From Verrucomicrobiota bacterium (GTDB lineage: Bacteria; Verrucomicrobiota; Verrucomicrobiia; Verrucomicrobiales; Verrucomicrobiaceae): a stretch of 64,000 nt of DNA. Positions 8,137-15,972 of the stretch are shown one piece after another; position 1 is the first letter of the stretch, and each line of letters starts with the position of its first letter. The notes beneath the pieces are model-generated. The model saw only the letters and a list, made by a program, of their open reading frames with translations. It was not told the origin of the DNA and did not search any database. The DNA is taken from assembly GCA_025360015.1 (NCBI GenBank), contig JANYCZ010000041.1:44062-108061 (forward strand), read 5' to 3'. The position numbers were made by a program, and so were the translations under genes.

Positions 8137-9453
8137 ATGATCGTTCTTTTCCGCATGAGCCGCCTCCTTGTTCTCCTCCGCCATCACCTTGCTGGTTCCG
8201 GCATGCTCGTCGCACTGCTGCTGCTGGGCGTGTTTTTCAGCATCGCCACCTGGACGCGGCAGTATCCTCAGGATGCCGAGGCTGCCAAAATGGTGGCGGC
8301 ACAAATCGCGCCGCAGGCAAAGGTGCTCATTGTGGTACGCCCGACCGCCAAGGACAAGGCCTTCGCCGAAGTACTCAAGGCAGAGCTGGGCGGGCGCGCT
8401 GAGATCGTGAAAGGCGAACCCAAGGACGCCCGCGCGGCACTGCTGAGCGCTGCGGCGGCAGGAGGTCTGGATGTGATCGCCTGCAACCAAGCCACCGCCT
8501 CCTGGCTGGTGTTCAGCGATCTGGCGCATGACTTCCCCGCGCTCAAAAACACCCGTGTGGTGCAACCCAGCGCGCAGGCCTGGCCGACCTTCCTCAAGGG
8601 GGAAAATCTGCTCAACATCGCCAACCAGATTGCCGTCATCGCCATTCTCGCCATCGGAATGACGCTGGTCATTATTGCCGCCGGGATTGATCTGAGTGTG
8701 GGCAGTCTCATCGCTCTCTCGGCGGTCATCACGACGATGATTGTGCGTGACTGCTGTGGCGGTGTGAATGCCGGAGCCGCTGGTATGTTTGCCGCAGGCC
8801 TGGGTGGCATCGCCTTGTGCGGTGTGTGCGGGCTGATCTCCGGCGCGTTCATCACGCGCCTGCGCATGCCGCCCTTCATCGTCACGCTGGCGATGATGCT
8901 GGTGGGCAGCGGTCTGGCCTATCGGCTGGCGGAGAATCAATCGGTCTATCAGGTGCCCGATTCCTTTGTGTGGCTGGGGCGCGGCTCTGATCTCCTGGGC
9001 CTGCCCAATGCGGTGGTGCTCATGCTGCTGCTCTATGCCGCGGCGCACATCGTGATGACGCAGACCCGCCTCGGCAGAAATCTCTATGCCGTGGGTGGCA
9101 ATGTGGAGGCCGCTCATCTTTCCGGCGTGCCTGTCCAGCGCGTCATCCTCATCGCCTACGTCCTCTGCGGATTGCTCGCGGGTCTCGGCGGAGTCGTCAC
9201 CGCTTCACTGCTGAAAAGCGGCTCTCCCACCTACGGCCAGATGTATGAGCTGTATGTCATCGCCGCCGTCGTGGTGGGCGGCACCAGCCTCAGCGGTGGC
9301 AAAGGCACCATGCCCGGAACGCTGATCGGTGCCTTCATCATTGCCGTGATCCAGAACGGCATGAACCTCACCAACGTCGAAAGCAACACGCAGAAAATCG
9401 TCCTCGGCCTCGTCATTCTCGGTGCAGTGCTGGTTGATCGTGTGCGTAAGTAG
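8137..9453 (+). CDS. RbsC-like sugar ABC transporter permease with extra soluble domain
   Basis: The C-terminal two thirds match the RbsC/BPD_transp_2 permease family: the EAA-like stretch MTLVIIAAGIDLSVGSLIAL, the later GLLAGLGGVV, and YVIAAVVVGGTSLSGGKG are characteristic. Between the first and second membrane helices is an insert of about 110-120 residues (roughly residues 40-155 of the ATG-started protein) without hydrophobic helices; it contains alternating strands and helices (KVLIVVRP, GLDVIACNQ) reminiscent of one lobe of a periplasmic sugar-binding protein. No ATPase or binding-protein gene is adjacent. The start is uncertain: ATG at 8137 or 8155, or TTG at 8113. Confidence 0.82.
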   Translation: MIVLFRMSRLLVLLRHHLAGSGMLVALLLLGVFFSIATWTRQYPQDAEAAKMVAAQIAPQAKVLIVVRPTAKDKAFAEVLKAELGGRAEIVKGEPKDARAALLSAAAAGGLDVIACNQATASWLVFSDLAHDFPALKNTRVVQPSAQAWPTFLKGENLLNIANQIAVIAILAIGMTLVIIAAGIDLSVGSLIALSAVITTMIVRDCCGGVNAGAAGMFAAGLGGIALCGVCGLISGAFITRLRMPPFIVTLAMMLVGSGLAYRLAENQSVYQVPDSFVWLGRGSDLLGLPNAVVLMLLLYAAAHIVMTQTRLGRNLYAVGGNVEAAHLSGVPVQRVILIAYVLCGLLAGLGGVVTASLLKSGSPTYGQMYELYVIAAVVVGGTSLSGGKGTMPGTLIGAFIIAVIQNGMNLTNVESNTQKIVLGLVILGAVLVDRVRK

Positions 9454-9465
9454 AAATCAAAATTC

Positions 9466-10269
9466 ATGCTCAACTCCTGGCTCCCCGAATCCAAAGATCA
9501 TCTGCCGCTGACGTGGTGGAAGCAGCACCCCGTCTATCTGGCGGGCGTCCTCGCGCTCGTCGGCGTGGCGAGCATGATTCTCACCGCAGTGCTCGGCTAT
9601 GATTTGATGGGGCACTTTGTCTTCACCTACGACAGCGCCTTTCGTCAGCTCCATCTCTGGACACCGCTGACTTATGTCTTCGTCAATCCTCCCAGTTTTT
9701 GGACGCTCATCGGCTGCCTGCTGCTGTGGAATTTTGGCGAGGCGGTGGAGCGGCACCTGGGGCGCCGCGCTTTTGTCCGCCTGCTGTTGCTGCTGCTGCT
9801 GGCTTCCCCGCTTTTCATCACGTTGTTCGGCCTCCTGGGTGGGCGCGGCTTCGCCTGCATGGGGATCACGCAGCTTGAGTTCGGTGTCTTCATCGCCTTC
9901 GCCACGCTCTATCCGCAGGCCAAGCTCAGCGTCATCATTGTCACGATTGATGCCTGGATCCTCGCAGCGATTTTTGTGGGCATCAATGCTCTCAGTTGCA
10001 TTGGCGGCCGCGACTGGTCCTCCCTGCTCCTACTCGCCGCCAACGTCGGCACGGCTTACGCCTTCATCCGTTTTGAAACCGGCGCGCTAAAGCTCCCTTC
10101 CCTGCCCAAACGAGCACCGCAGGCCAAGAACCCCGCGAAAAAGAGCAGCACCCCGACCGTCGATGACATCCTCGACAAGATCAGCCACCAAGGCATGCAA
10201 AGCCTCACTGCTGAGGAGCGCCGCATCCTGGACAAGGCGAGTGAGGAGATGAAGCGGCGCGCGAATTGA
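9466..10269 (+). CDS. Rhomboid-family membrane protein, probably proteolytically inactive
   Basis: This 267-residue polytopic protein has about five or six membrane helices and a soluble C-terminal tail. The rhomboid-like features are an N-terminal helix, a loop with LWTPLTYVFVNP, the cytoplasmic ERHLGRR turn, and a tail of the type D-ILDKIS--G--SLT--ER-IL that is common after bacterial rhomboids. The catalytic serine motif GxSG is absent: the expected helix reads GRGFACMG (about residues 126-133). The partner His is not seen in the last helix (GTAYAFIRFE). It starts 12 bases after the permease stop and may share its transcript. Derlin-like pseudoproteases are known to act as chaperones or adaptors; that role here is inferred. 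Confidence 0.72.
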   Translation: MLNSWLPESKDHLPLTWWKQHPVYLAGVLALVGVASMILTAVLGYDLMGHFVFTYDSAFRQLHLWTPLTYVFVNPPSFWTLIGCLLLWNFGEAVERHLGRRAFVRLLLLLLLASPLFITLFGLLGGRGFACMGITQLEFGVFIAFATLYPQAKLSVIIVTIDAWILAAIFVGINALSCIGGRDWSSLLLLAANVGTAYAFIRFETGALKLPSLPKRAPQAKNPAKKSSTPTVDDILDKISHQGMQSLTAEERRILDKASEEMKRRAN

Positions 10270-10274
10270 ATCTT

Positions 10275-10859
10275 ATGAACCGGCGCATTCTCCTTCCTGC
10301 CGTCGCCAGCCTGCTTTGCATCTCAGGTTGTTCTCTTCTGCCGGACCCCATGGGGGAGTATCCGAAGGGTGGCGCAGGCAAATCACCTGAAGTCGAGATC
10401 TCAATCACGGGCCACGTCGAAAACGAAGGCAGGTATCGGGTGGCGAGAACCCTGCGCGAGCCATTGTCTAACCTCATCCGCAAGGCAGGAGGCTTCGCTC
10501 CGGAGCCAGAGTTTGAGACAGAGAAAACCAGCACGGTGGCATGGATCGAACGCACACACCGGGGGGACAACTGGCAGCTCATCATCCTGGATTATCTCAA
10601 CAAGCAGATTTTTTCCGAACGCACGATCCACAACAACCTTGTCCGTCATGAACGCTACGACTGGGAAGACTTCGAGTTCATGGAAGGTGATGAGTTGTTC
10701 GTCACCACCTCGCGCAAGTCATTGGAGATTGAAGGCTATTCCGTGCGCTGGGTTGAGCCGAAGGGCTGGCACATCATCGACAAGCTTCGCCTCTTTGGCA
10801 TGACTCCAGAAGAAACGCTTCAATTTGAACAGGCCAGGAAGGCTGGCGCCAGGCATTGA
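10275..10859 (+). CDS. Lipoprotein with SLBB-like domain
   Basis: The 194-residue product starts at ATG 10275, six bases after the upstream stop, with a signal peptide ending in a lipobox (LLCISGC), so it should be anchored to a membrane by a lipid. The following segment, VEISITGHVENEGRY continuing to IRKAGGF, has the spacing of an SLBB (soluble-ligand-binding beta-grasp) domain as found in polysaccharide-export proteins. The rest (residues about 75-194) is Trp/Glu-rich and not recognised. The gene sits in a compact plus-strand run with envelope genes before and after it. Ligand and partner are unknown. Confidence 0.68.
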   Translation: MNRRILLPAVASLLCISGCSLLPDPMGEYPKGGAGKSPEVEISITGHVENEGRYRVARTLREPLSNLIRKAGGFAPEPEFETEKTSTVAWIERTHRGDNWQLIILDYLNKQIFSERTIHNNLVRHERYDWEDFEFMEGDELFVTTSRKSLEIEGYSVRWVEPKGWHIIDKLRLFGMTPEETLQFEQARKAGARH

Positions 10860-10882
10860 ATTCTACCACAGAACCATGCGTC

Positions 10883-11716
10883 ATGAAAAACCTTTCCGCC
10901 GTTCTCATCGCGCCGATCTTGCTCGCTTCGATGGCAATGCCGGCGAGGGCACAGCCCGCAGTTCCGGCACCATCCAGTGCGGCCTGGCGCCAACTCGTCC
11001 TGGGCATTGAGCTGGGCCTTTTCCCAGCGCCAGGCGGCCAGGGACAGATGCAGATTGTGCGGGTGGATGCGCGCAGCCATCCGTTGCACGTGTGCTCCGC
11101 CTCAGCCAGTCAGCCCATGCTTACCGTGGAGGAGTGGGCGGCGAAGCAGAAGCTTTGCCTGGTCATTAACGCAGGCATGTATGACAAGGATGGCAGCACG
11201 CACTGTGGTTACTTGAAAAATCATGAGGTCATTCTGACGGCTGTCTTTCGCAGCGATTACTCATCCATTTGCGTCTTCTCGCCCCTCGCAAAAGAAGCCG
11301 CGCCTTTTCGCCTGCTCGACACTGACAATGCGGGCATCGAGAAAAATATTCTTTCCCGATATGCAGTCGCGGTGCAGAACCTCCGCCTCATCAAGCACCC
11401 AGGTGAGAACCGCTGGAAGCAGCAGCCGAAACTGTGGAGCGAGGCGGCGCTGGGGGAGGACAAGGATGGCAATGCATTGTTCATCTTCTGCCGCACGCCT
11501 TCCACGATGCATGACTTCAATGAGCACCTGCTGAAGCTGCCCATCCATCTGGTGAGCGCCCAGCATCTGGAAGGCGGCCCGCCTGCTTCATTCTACCTGA
11601 ACTGCGGAGGAGTCGTGATTCGCGGCATGGGCAGCTTTGAATCAGGGTTCAATGAAACAAACAGCAGTCAGAAATTCTGGCTGCTGCCTCATGTGATCGG
11701 AGTCAAAGTGCCTTGA
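10883..11716 (+). CDS. Secreted phosphodiester glycosidase-like protein (DUF2233/NAGPA fold)
   Basis: With the ATG at 10883 the protein is 277 residues and begins with a clear signal peptide (KNLSAVLIAPILLASMAMPARA). An upstream in-frame start at 10856 would spoil that signal. The core carries INAGMYDKDGSTHCGY followed by a second half with FIFCRTPS and a late FYLNCGG, which match the pattern of the phosphodiester glycosidase (N-acetylglucosamine-1-phosphodiester alpha-N-acetylglucosaminidase-like, formerly DUF2233) family. Members cleave or bind sugar phosphodiesters in the periplasm, including cell-wall glycopolymers. Substrate is unknown. It directly abuts the L,D-transpeptidase gene (TGA followed by ATG with no spacer), supporting a joint envelope role. 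Confidence 0.78.
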   Translation: MKNLSAVLIAPILLASMAMPARAQPAVPAPSSAAWRQLVLGIELGLFPAPGGQGQMQIVRVDARSHPLHVCSASASQPMLTVEEWAAKQKLCLVINAGMYDKDGSTHCGYLKNHEVILTAVFRSDYSSICVFSPLAKEAAPFRLLDTDNAGIEKNILSRYAVAVQNLRLIKHPGENRWKQQPKLWSEAALGEDKDGNALFIFCRTPSTMHDFNEHLLKLPIHLVSAQHLEGGPPASFYLNCGGVVIRGMGSFESGFNETNSSQKFWLLPHVIGVKVP

Positions 11717-12406
11717 ATGTTTCGCACACCCAACTGCCTTGCAATGACTGCCAAGCACCTCATCTGCCTGCTGATCCCACTTTGCTTTACCTCATGCCAG
11801 TTCAGGAAAAAGCAGCCTGTCGCCCCGATCTTCCAATACCCCCGCTGGCACATTGATGAGGAACGCTGCGCCGCCGCAAAGCCCGGCAAAGTACACCTGG
11901 ACATCTCGCTGGCGAGTCAGACCGCGCAACTGCTCGACGAGAACGCCTGCGTGCTCGTGGAGATGGATGTGTCCCCTGGATTGCCCGGTCATGAAACGCC
12001 GGTCGGCGATTTCATCGTGAAGGAAAAACTGCCGCTCAAGCGCTCCGACCTCTACGGGCAATACGTCAAACCGGAAAATGGCGAGGTCGTGGTGGCGCGC
12101 ACCTGGGAGCATAGCGGTCCGAAGCCCGCAGGCACAAAATATGTTGGCATCGCCATGCCCTTCTGGCTGAGGTTGACGGACGACGGCGTTGGCGTTCATG
12201 TGGGAGGCTTTGAACGCGGCCACTGCACCAGCCATGGCTGCGTGCGCTGTCCTGAGGCACCGCAGCAGAAATGCTGGGAGCTGTGCAGACCCGGCGTGGG
12301 GGTGCGCATTCATCATGAGGCCCACCCCGCACCTTCGCGACTGGATCAGCCTCAGCCTAACGCAGAACCACCCGGCAGGGCGCGCCGTCCGCGCCCTCAA
12401 GCTTGA
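11717..12406 (+). CDS. L,D-transpeptidase (YkuD domain) lipoprotein
   Basis: The 229-residue product has a lipobox-like CFTSC following a hydrophobic stretch and a YkuD catalytic domain. The catalytic signature HVGG...SHGCVRCP is seen around residues 165-180: His, then Ser-His-Gly-Cys, with Cys as nucleophile. Such enzymes make 3-3 crosslinks in peptidoglycan or tether lipoproteins to it, and also bind the TPVGDF strand visible at about residue 95. ATG 11717 directly follows the upstream stop; an internal ATG at 11744 gives a more compact signal peptide. The Pro/Arg-rich last 20-25 residues overlap the convergent cyclase gene by 50 bases and may be a read-through tail. Confidence 0.85.
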   Translation: MFRTPNCLAMTAKHLICLLIPLCFTSCQFRKKQPVAPIFQYPRWHIDEERCAAAKPGKVHLDISLASQTAQLLDENACVLVEMDVSPGLPGHETPVGDFIVKEKLPLKRSDLYGQYVKPENGEVVVARTWEHSGPKPAGTKYVGIAMPFWLRLTDDGVGVHVGGFERGHCTSHGCVRCPEAPQQKCWELCRPGVGVRIHHEAHPAPSRLDQPQPNAEPPGRARRPRPQA

Positions 12407-12986
12407 GCGGGAGGCAGATCAGTTCGTAGTAGCCGGGTTTGATGTCGGCCAGATTGAGGCCTTCAATCACCCAGATGCCCGCGCCGAGCATGATCTGATG
12501 TGTTTCGACGCCGTCTTTGTTGAAGCCGCCGATGCTGAGGTAATCGACTCCCACGGTCACCACGCCTTGATCGGCGAGGTACTGCGCGGCGTCGGCACGA
12601 ATGGAGACGAAGTCCTTGTCGAACTCGTTCATGGCCCAGCTTTTCGTCGAGTTGCGTGTCTTGAAGAGCACCCGCTGGCGCGGGGCGATCTTGAGCTTTT
12701 TGAGGTCGTCCGCCGTGATTTGATCTTCGCAGTCGAGCTCAAACACACGGCAGCGGCCGATCACGGGCTCCAACGGCATCTGCTCCATCGTCTTGCCATC
12801 GGCGATGAAATGCCGAGGCGCATCCATGTGGGTTCCCGTGTGGGCGCTCATGCTGATGTGCGTCAAATTGCAGACGGCACCGTCTTCCATGCGGCTCACG
12901 CGTTTGATGTGGCACTCGGGATCACCGGGCCAGTGAACCATCCCATCGCGCAGGGCGACGGAGACATCTTTCCAAGGGCGTTTCAT
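12357..12986 (-). CDS. Cyclase-family metal hydrolase (kynurenine formamidase-like)
   Basis: This 209-residue protein matches the cyclase family, whose best-known members are bacterial kynurenine formamidases (KynB). The metal-binding signature HTGTHMDAPRHF is visible at about residues 49-60, preceded by DGMVHWPGDP near the N-terminus. A late ETHQIMLGAGIWVIEGL matches the conserved ending. These enzymes hydrolyse amides, lactones or enol esters using zinc or manganese. No other tryptophan-catabolism genes are nearby, so the actual substrate is open. The gene is divergent from the Gfo/Idh oxidoreductase across a 68-bp gap and ends inside the 3' end of the L,D-transpeptidase gene. Confidence 0.85.
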   Translation of the reverse strand: MKRPWKDVSVALRDGMVHWPGDPECHIKRVSRMEDGAVCNLTHISMSAHTGTHMDAPRHFIADGKTMEQMPLEPVIGRCRVFELDCEDQITADDLKKLKIAPRQRVLFKTRNSTKSWAMNEFDKDFVSIRADAAQYLADQGVVTVGVDYLSIGGFNKDGVETHQIMLGAGIWVIEGLNLADIKPGYYELICLPLKLEGADGAPCRVVLR

Positions 12987-13054
12987 ATATATCTAATACG
13001 AGTGCCGGTGAACACTCTACGCAAGAGCTTGTTTTTCTTTCGCGTTTGCTGGGA

Positions 13055-14404
13055 ATGCCCCAGCCACCTTCGCTTCCCCGCCGCCAGTTCGTCAAAAAGA
13101 CCGCCGCTGCAGTCTTCGGTTTTCAAATCGTGCCGCGCCATGTCATCGGCGGCCCGGGCTTCACTCCGCCGAGTGAAAAGGTCAATCTCGGCTGCATCGG
13201 CATCGGCGGGCAGGGCGGCGGCGACATCCGCGATCTGGATGACTCAGGCCTCGCCAACATCGTGGCGCTCTGTGACGTCGATCTGGACCACTCGGCCGCC
13301 ACGATCAAAAAATACCCCGGCGCGAAGCTTTACCGTGACTACCGCGAACTCATCGACAAGCAGAAGGACATCGACGCCGTGCTGGTGGCCACGCCGGACC
13401 ACGTGCATGCGCCTGCCAGCATCATGGCCATGCGTGCCGGACGCCACGTCTATGTGGAGAAACCGCTGGCCCACACCATCGCCGAGGCACGTGCCATGCG
13501 CGATGTGGCAGCAGAGACCAAACGCGTCACACAGATGGGCAATCAAGGACACGCGAGCGAAGGCATCCGCCTCACGCGCGAGTGGATTCAGGCGGGCGCC
13601 ATCGGCAAGGTCACCGAGGTGCATGTGTGGTCTGACCGCCCCGGCAAATTTTGGGACACGCAGGGCAAGGCCTACCCGACCGATACCCCGCCCATGCCGA
13701 AGAATCTCGACTGGAACCTCTGGCTCGGCCCTGCCAAAGAGCGCGCCTACCATCCAGACTTCTGCCCGCGCAAGTGGCGCGGCTGGTGGGACTTTGGCTG
13801 CGGTGCTCTTGGCGACATGGCCGTGCACAACGCCGACCCCGCCTTCTACGCACTGGATCTCGACGCGCCTGACTGGGTGGAGGCAGAGAACGGCCCGAAC
13901 AACAATCAATCGTATCCCATTTGGAGCATCATCACCTACCACTTCTCAGCCAAAGGCGACCGGCCTGCGGTGAAGATGGTCTGGTATGACGGCGGCAAGC
14001 TGCCACCGCGTCCGGAAGGCCTCGAAGAAACACGCAACCTCGGCGACAACGGCATCTACTTCGTGGGAGACAAAGGCTGCATCCTCGCCGGCGGCTGGTC
14101 CGGCACCCCTCGCATCGTGCCGGAGACCAAGATGCAGCAGTTCATCATCCCGGCGAAGACGATCCCGCGCTGCCTAAGCGGCCACCGCAAAGAGTTCCTG
14201 GAAGCCTGCAAAACCGGCAACCCGCAGGATGCCAAATCCGGCTTCTGGTATTCTGCGCCCTTTACCGAATCGCTGCTTGTCGGTCTGCTGGCCGTGCGTT
14301 TTGGCAAGCGTGTCGAGTGGGATACAAAGGCGCTGAAATCACCCAATACCCCGGAAGCTGACGCGATTATCAACAAGGCCTATCGTGCCGGATACGGGAT
14401 CTGA
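13055..14404 (+). CDS. Tat-exported Gfo/Idh/MocA-family oxidoreductase
   Basis: The ATG at 13055 gives a 449-residue protein with a twin-arginine signal (RRQFVKK followed by a hydrophobic stretch). The Rossmann NAD(P)-binding turn GCIGIGGQG and the family motif VYVEKPLAHTIAEA, with the catalytic EKP, are present. A C-terminal alpha/beta domain of the Gfo/Idh/MocA type follows (WDFGCGALGDMAVH). Verrucomicrobiota and Planctomycetota have many exported paralogues; their cofactor is presumably bound before export and their sugar substrates are mostly unknown. It is convergent with the DUF1501 gene at 14405, whose stop adjoins its own. A TTG at 13046 is possible but less likely. Confidence 0.9.
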   Translation: MPQPPSLPRRQFVKKTAAAVFGFQIVPRHVIGGPGFTPPSEKVNLGCIGIGGQGGGDIRDLDDSGLANIVALCDVDLDHSAATIKKYPGAKLYRDYRELIDKQKDIDAVLVATPDHVHAPASIMAMRAGRHVYVEKPLAHTIAEARAMRDVAAETKRVTQMGNQGHASEGIRLTREWIQAGAIGKVTEVHVWSDRPGKFWDTQGKAYPTDTPPMPKNLDWNLWLGPAKERAYHPDFCPRKWRGWWDFGCGALGDMAVHNADPAFYALDLDAPDWVEAENGPNNNQSYPIWSIITYHFSAKGDRPAVKMVWYDGGKLPPRPEGLEETRNLGDNGIYFVGDKGCILAGGWSGTPRIVPETKMQQFIIPAKTIPRCLSGHRKEFLEACKTGNPQDAKSGFWYSAPFTESLLVGLLAVRFGKRVEWDTKALKSPNTPEADAIINKAYRAGYGI

Positions 14405-15832
14405 TCACGCCAGCATCTTCGTCACCAACTCGCCAGCCACTCCCGTGAGTCGCATGTCGAGGCCTTGGAAACGCTGATTCAGCTTCGTGTGCTCGAAACC
14501 GAGCACATGCAGCAGCGTGGCGTGCAGGTCATGCACATGGACGGGATCCTCGGTGACATTGAAGCCAAACTCATCGCTCTGGCCGAGCGTGAGGCCGGGC
14601 TTCATGCCGCCACCGGCGAACCACATGCTGAAGCAGTTCGGATGATGATCGCGCCCATCGCTGCCGCCCTGCACCATCGGCGTGCGACCAAATTCGCCGC
14701 CCCAGATGACGAGGGTGTCTTCTAGCAAACCGCGCTGCTTCAGATCCCGAATCAGCGCGGCGCAGGGCTGGTCGGTGAGACCGCATTGTGTCTTCAAACC
14801 ATTCACCAAGCCGCCATGGTGATCCCAGGCTTCATGGAAGAGCTGCACAAAGCGCACGCCGCTTTCCACGAGGCGACGCGCGAGCAGACAGTTGTTGGCA
14901 AAGGAGGCCTCGCCTGGCTTCGCGCCGTACATGTCGAGTATGTGCTGGGGCTCCTTGCTGATGTCCATCAGCTCCGGGGCGGTCTGCTGCATGCGATAGG
15001 CCAGCTCAAAGCTGTTGATGCGGCTGGCGATCTCGGGATCTCCCACCACGCCGAGACGTTCTTCATTGAGCTGCTTGAGGACATCGAGAGTGTCACGCTG
15101 CGTCGCGTCATCGACGCCCTGCGGGTTGTTGAGGAAGAGCACCGGCTCGCCACTGCTGCGGAAGGGTACGCCTTGATACACGGTGGGCAAGAAGCCGCAG
15201 CCGAAGTTGCTCATGCCGCCGCTGGGGCCTTTCTGGCCGCTCTGCATCACGACGTAGCCGGGCAGATCCTGATTCTCCGTACCGAGGCCGTAAAGCGTCC
15301 ACGCCCCAAAGCTGGGCCGGCCAAAAATCTGCGAGCCGGTGCTCATCAAAATCTGTGCCGGGGCGTGATTGAAGGCATCCGTTTTCATGGAACGCACAAT
15401 CGTGAGATCATCGGCCATCTTCGCCGTGTGCGGCAGCAGCTCGCCAATCTCAGCACCGCTCTGGCCATGGCGGGCGAATTTGAACTTTGGGCCGAGCAGC
15501 TTGCTGTTGGGATTGATGAAAGCGGCGCGGTAGCCTTTGAGCAGATCCGACGGCGGCAGCTTGCCATCCCACTTTGCCAGCTCTGGCTTGTTGTCGAACA
15601 GCTCCAGATGACTGGGCGCACCGCCCATGAAGAGGTAGATCACCCGCTTCGCCTTCGCCGGATAATGCGTCTTCTTCAGCGCCAGCGGACTCACCGGTGC
15701 CGCAGCACTGGCCGTGCGCGACATCAGATCCATTGCCGCAATGCTCGCAAGCCCTACGCCGCAGTCTTTGAAAAACCAGCGGCGGCTGCGGTAACGGGCG
15801 TATTCGGCCTGGAGTTCGTGGCGAAAATTCAT
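14405..15832 (-). CDS. Tat-exported DUF1501 protein
   Basis: The 475-residue protein starts with a Tat signal (RSRRWFFKDCGVGLASIAAM). It follows the DUF1501 pattern of an alkaline-phosphatase/sulfatase-like fold: FMGGAPSHLELFDNKP near residue 70, GVRFVQLFHEAWDHHGGL near 330, and WGGEFGRTPMVQGG near 390. The biochemical role of DUF1501 is not established. In Planctomycetota and Verrucomicrobiota it is commonly the downstream partner of a cytochrome-type DUF1549/DUF1553 (PSD1) protein. That partner is absent here, which is odd. The gene is divergent from the sulfatase at 15973. Confidence 0.9.
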   Translation of the reverse strand: MNFRHELQAEYARYRSRRWFFKDCGVGLASIAAMDLMSRTASAAAPVSPLALKKTHYPAKAKRVIYLFMGGAPSHLELFDNKPELAKWDGKLPPSDLLKGYRAAFINPNSKLLGPKFKFARHGQSGAEIGELLPHTAKMADDLTIVRSMKTDAFNHAPAQILMSTGSQIFGRPSFGAWTLYGLGTENQDLPGYVVMQSGQKGPSGGMSNFGCGFLPTVYQGVPFRSSGEPVLFLNNPQGVDDATQRDTLDVLKQLNEERLGVVGDPEIASRINSFELAYRMQQTAPELMDISKEPQHILDMYGAKPGEASFANNCLLARRLVESGVRFVQLFHEAWDHHGGLVNGLKTQCGLTDQPCAALIRDLKQRGLLEDTLVIWGGEFGRTPMVQGGSDGRDHHPNCFSMWFAGGGMKPGLTLGQSDEFGFNVTEDPVHVHDLHATLLHVLGFEHTKLNQRFQGLDMRLTGVAGELVTKMLA

Positions 15833-15972
15833 GAGAGCGATTGACGCATAGAAATCGCCCGCTGGCGATGAGGTCTATCCATGTGGGCGGTGAACACATC
15901 GCGTGGAGCGGGTTTGTCCATGCAGGCGCATTGGTTGAAGGATCGCAGCGTGCACGGTCGTTCCACCCGGCC

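Noticed and set aside
12189..13973. 594-codon plus-strand frame over the cyclase and Gfo/Idh genes
   Set aside because: It crosses two genes that have clear motifs on other frames; its residues are low-complexity.
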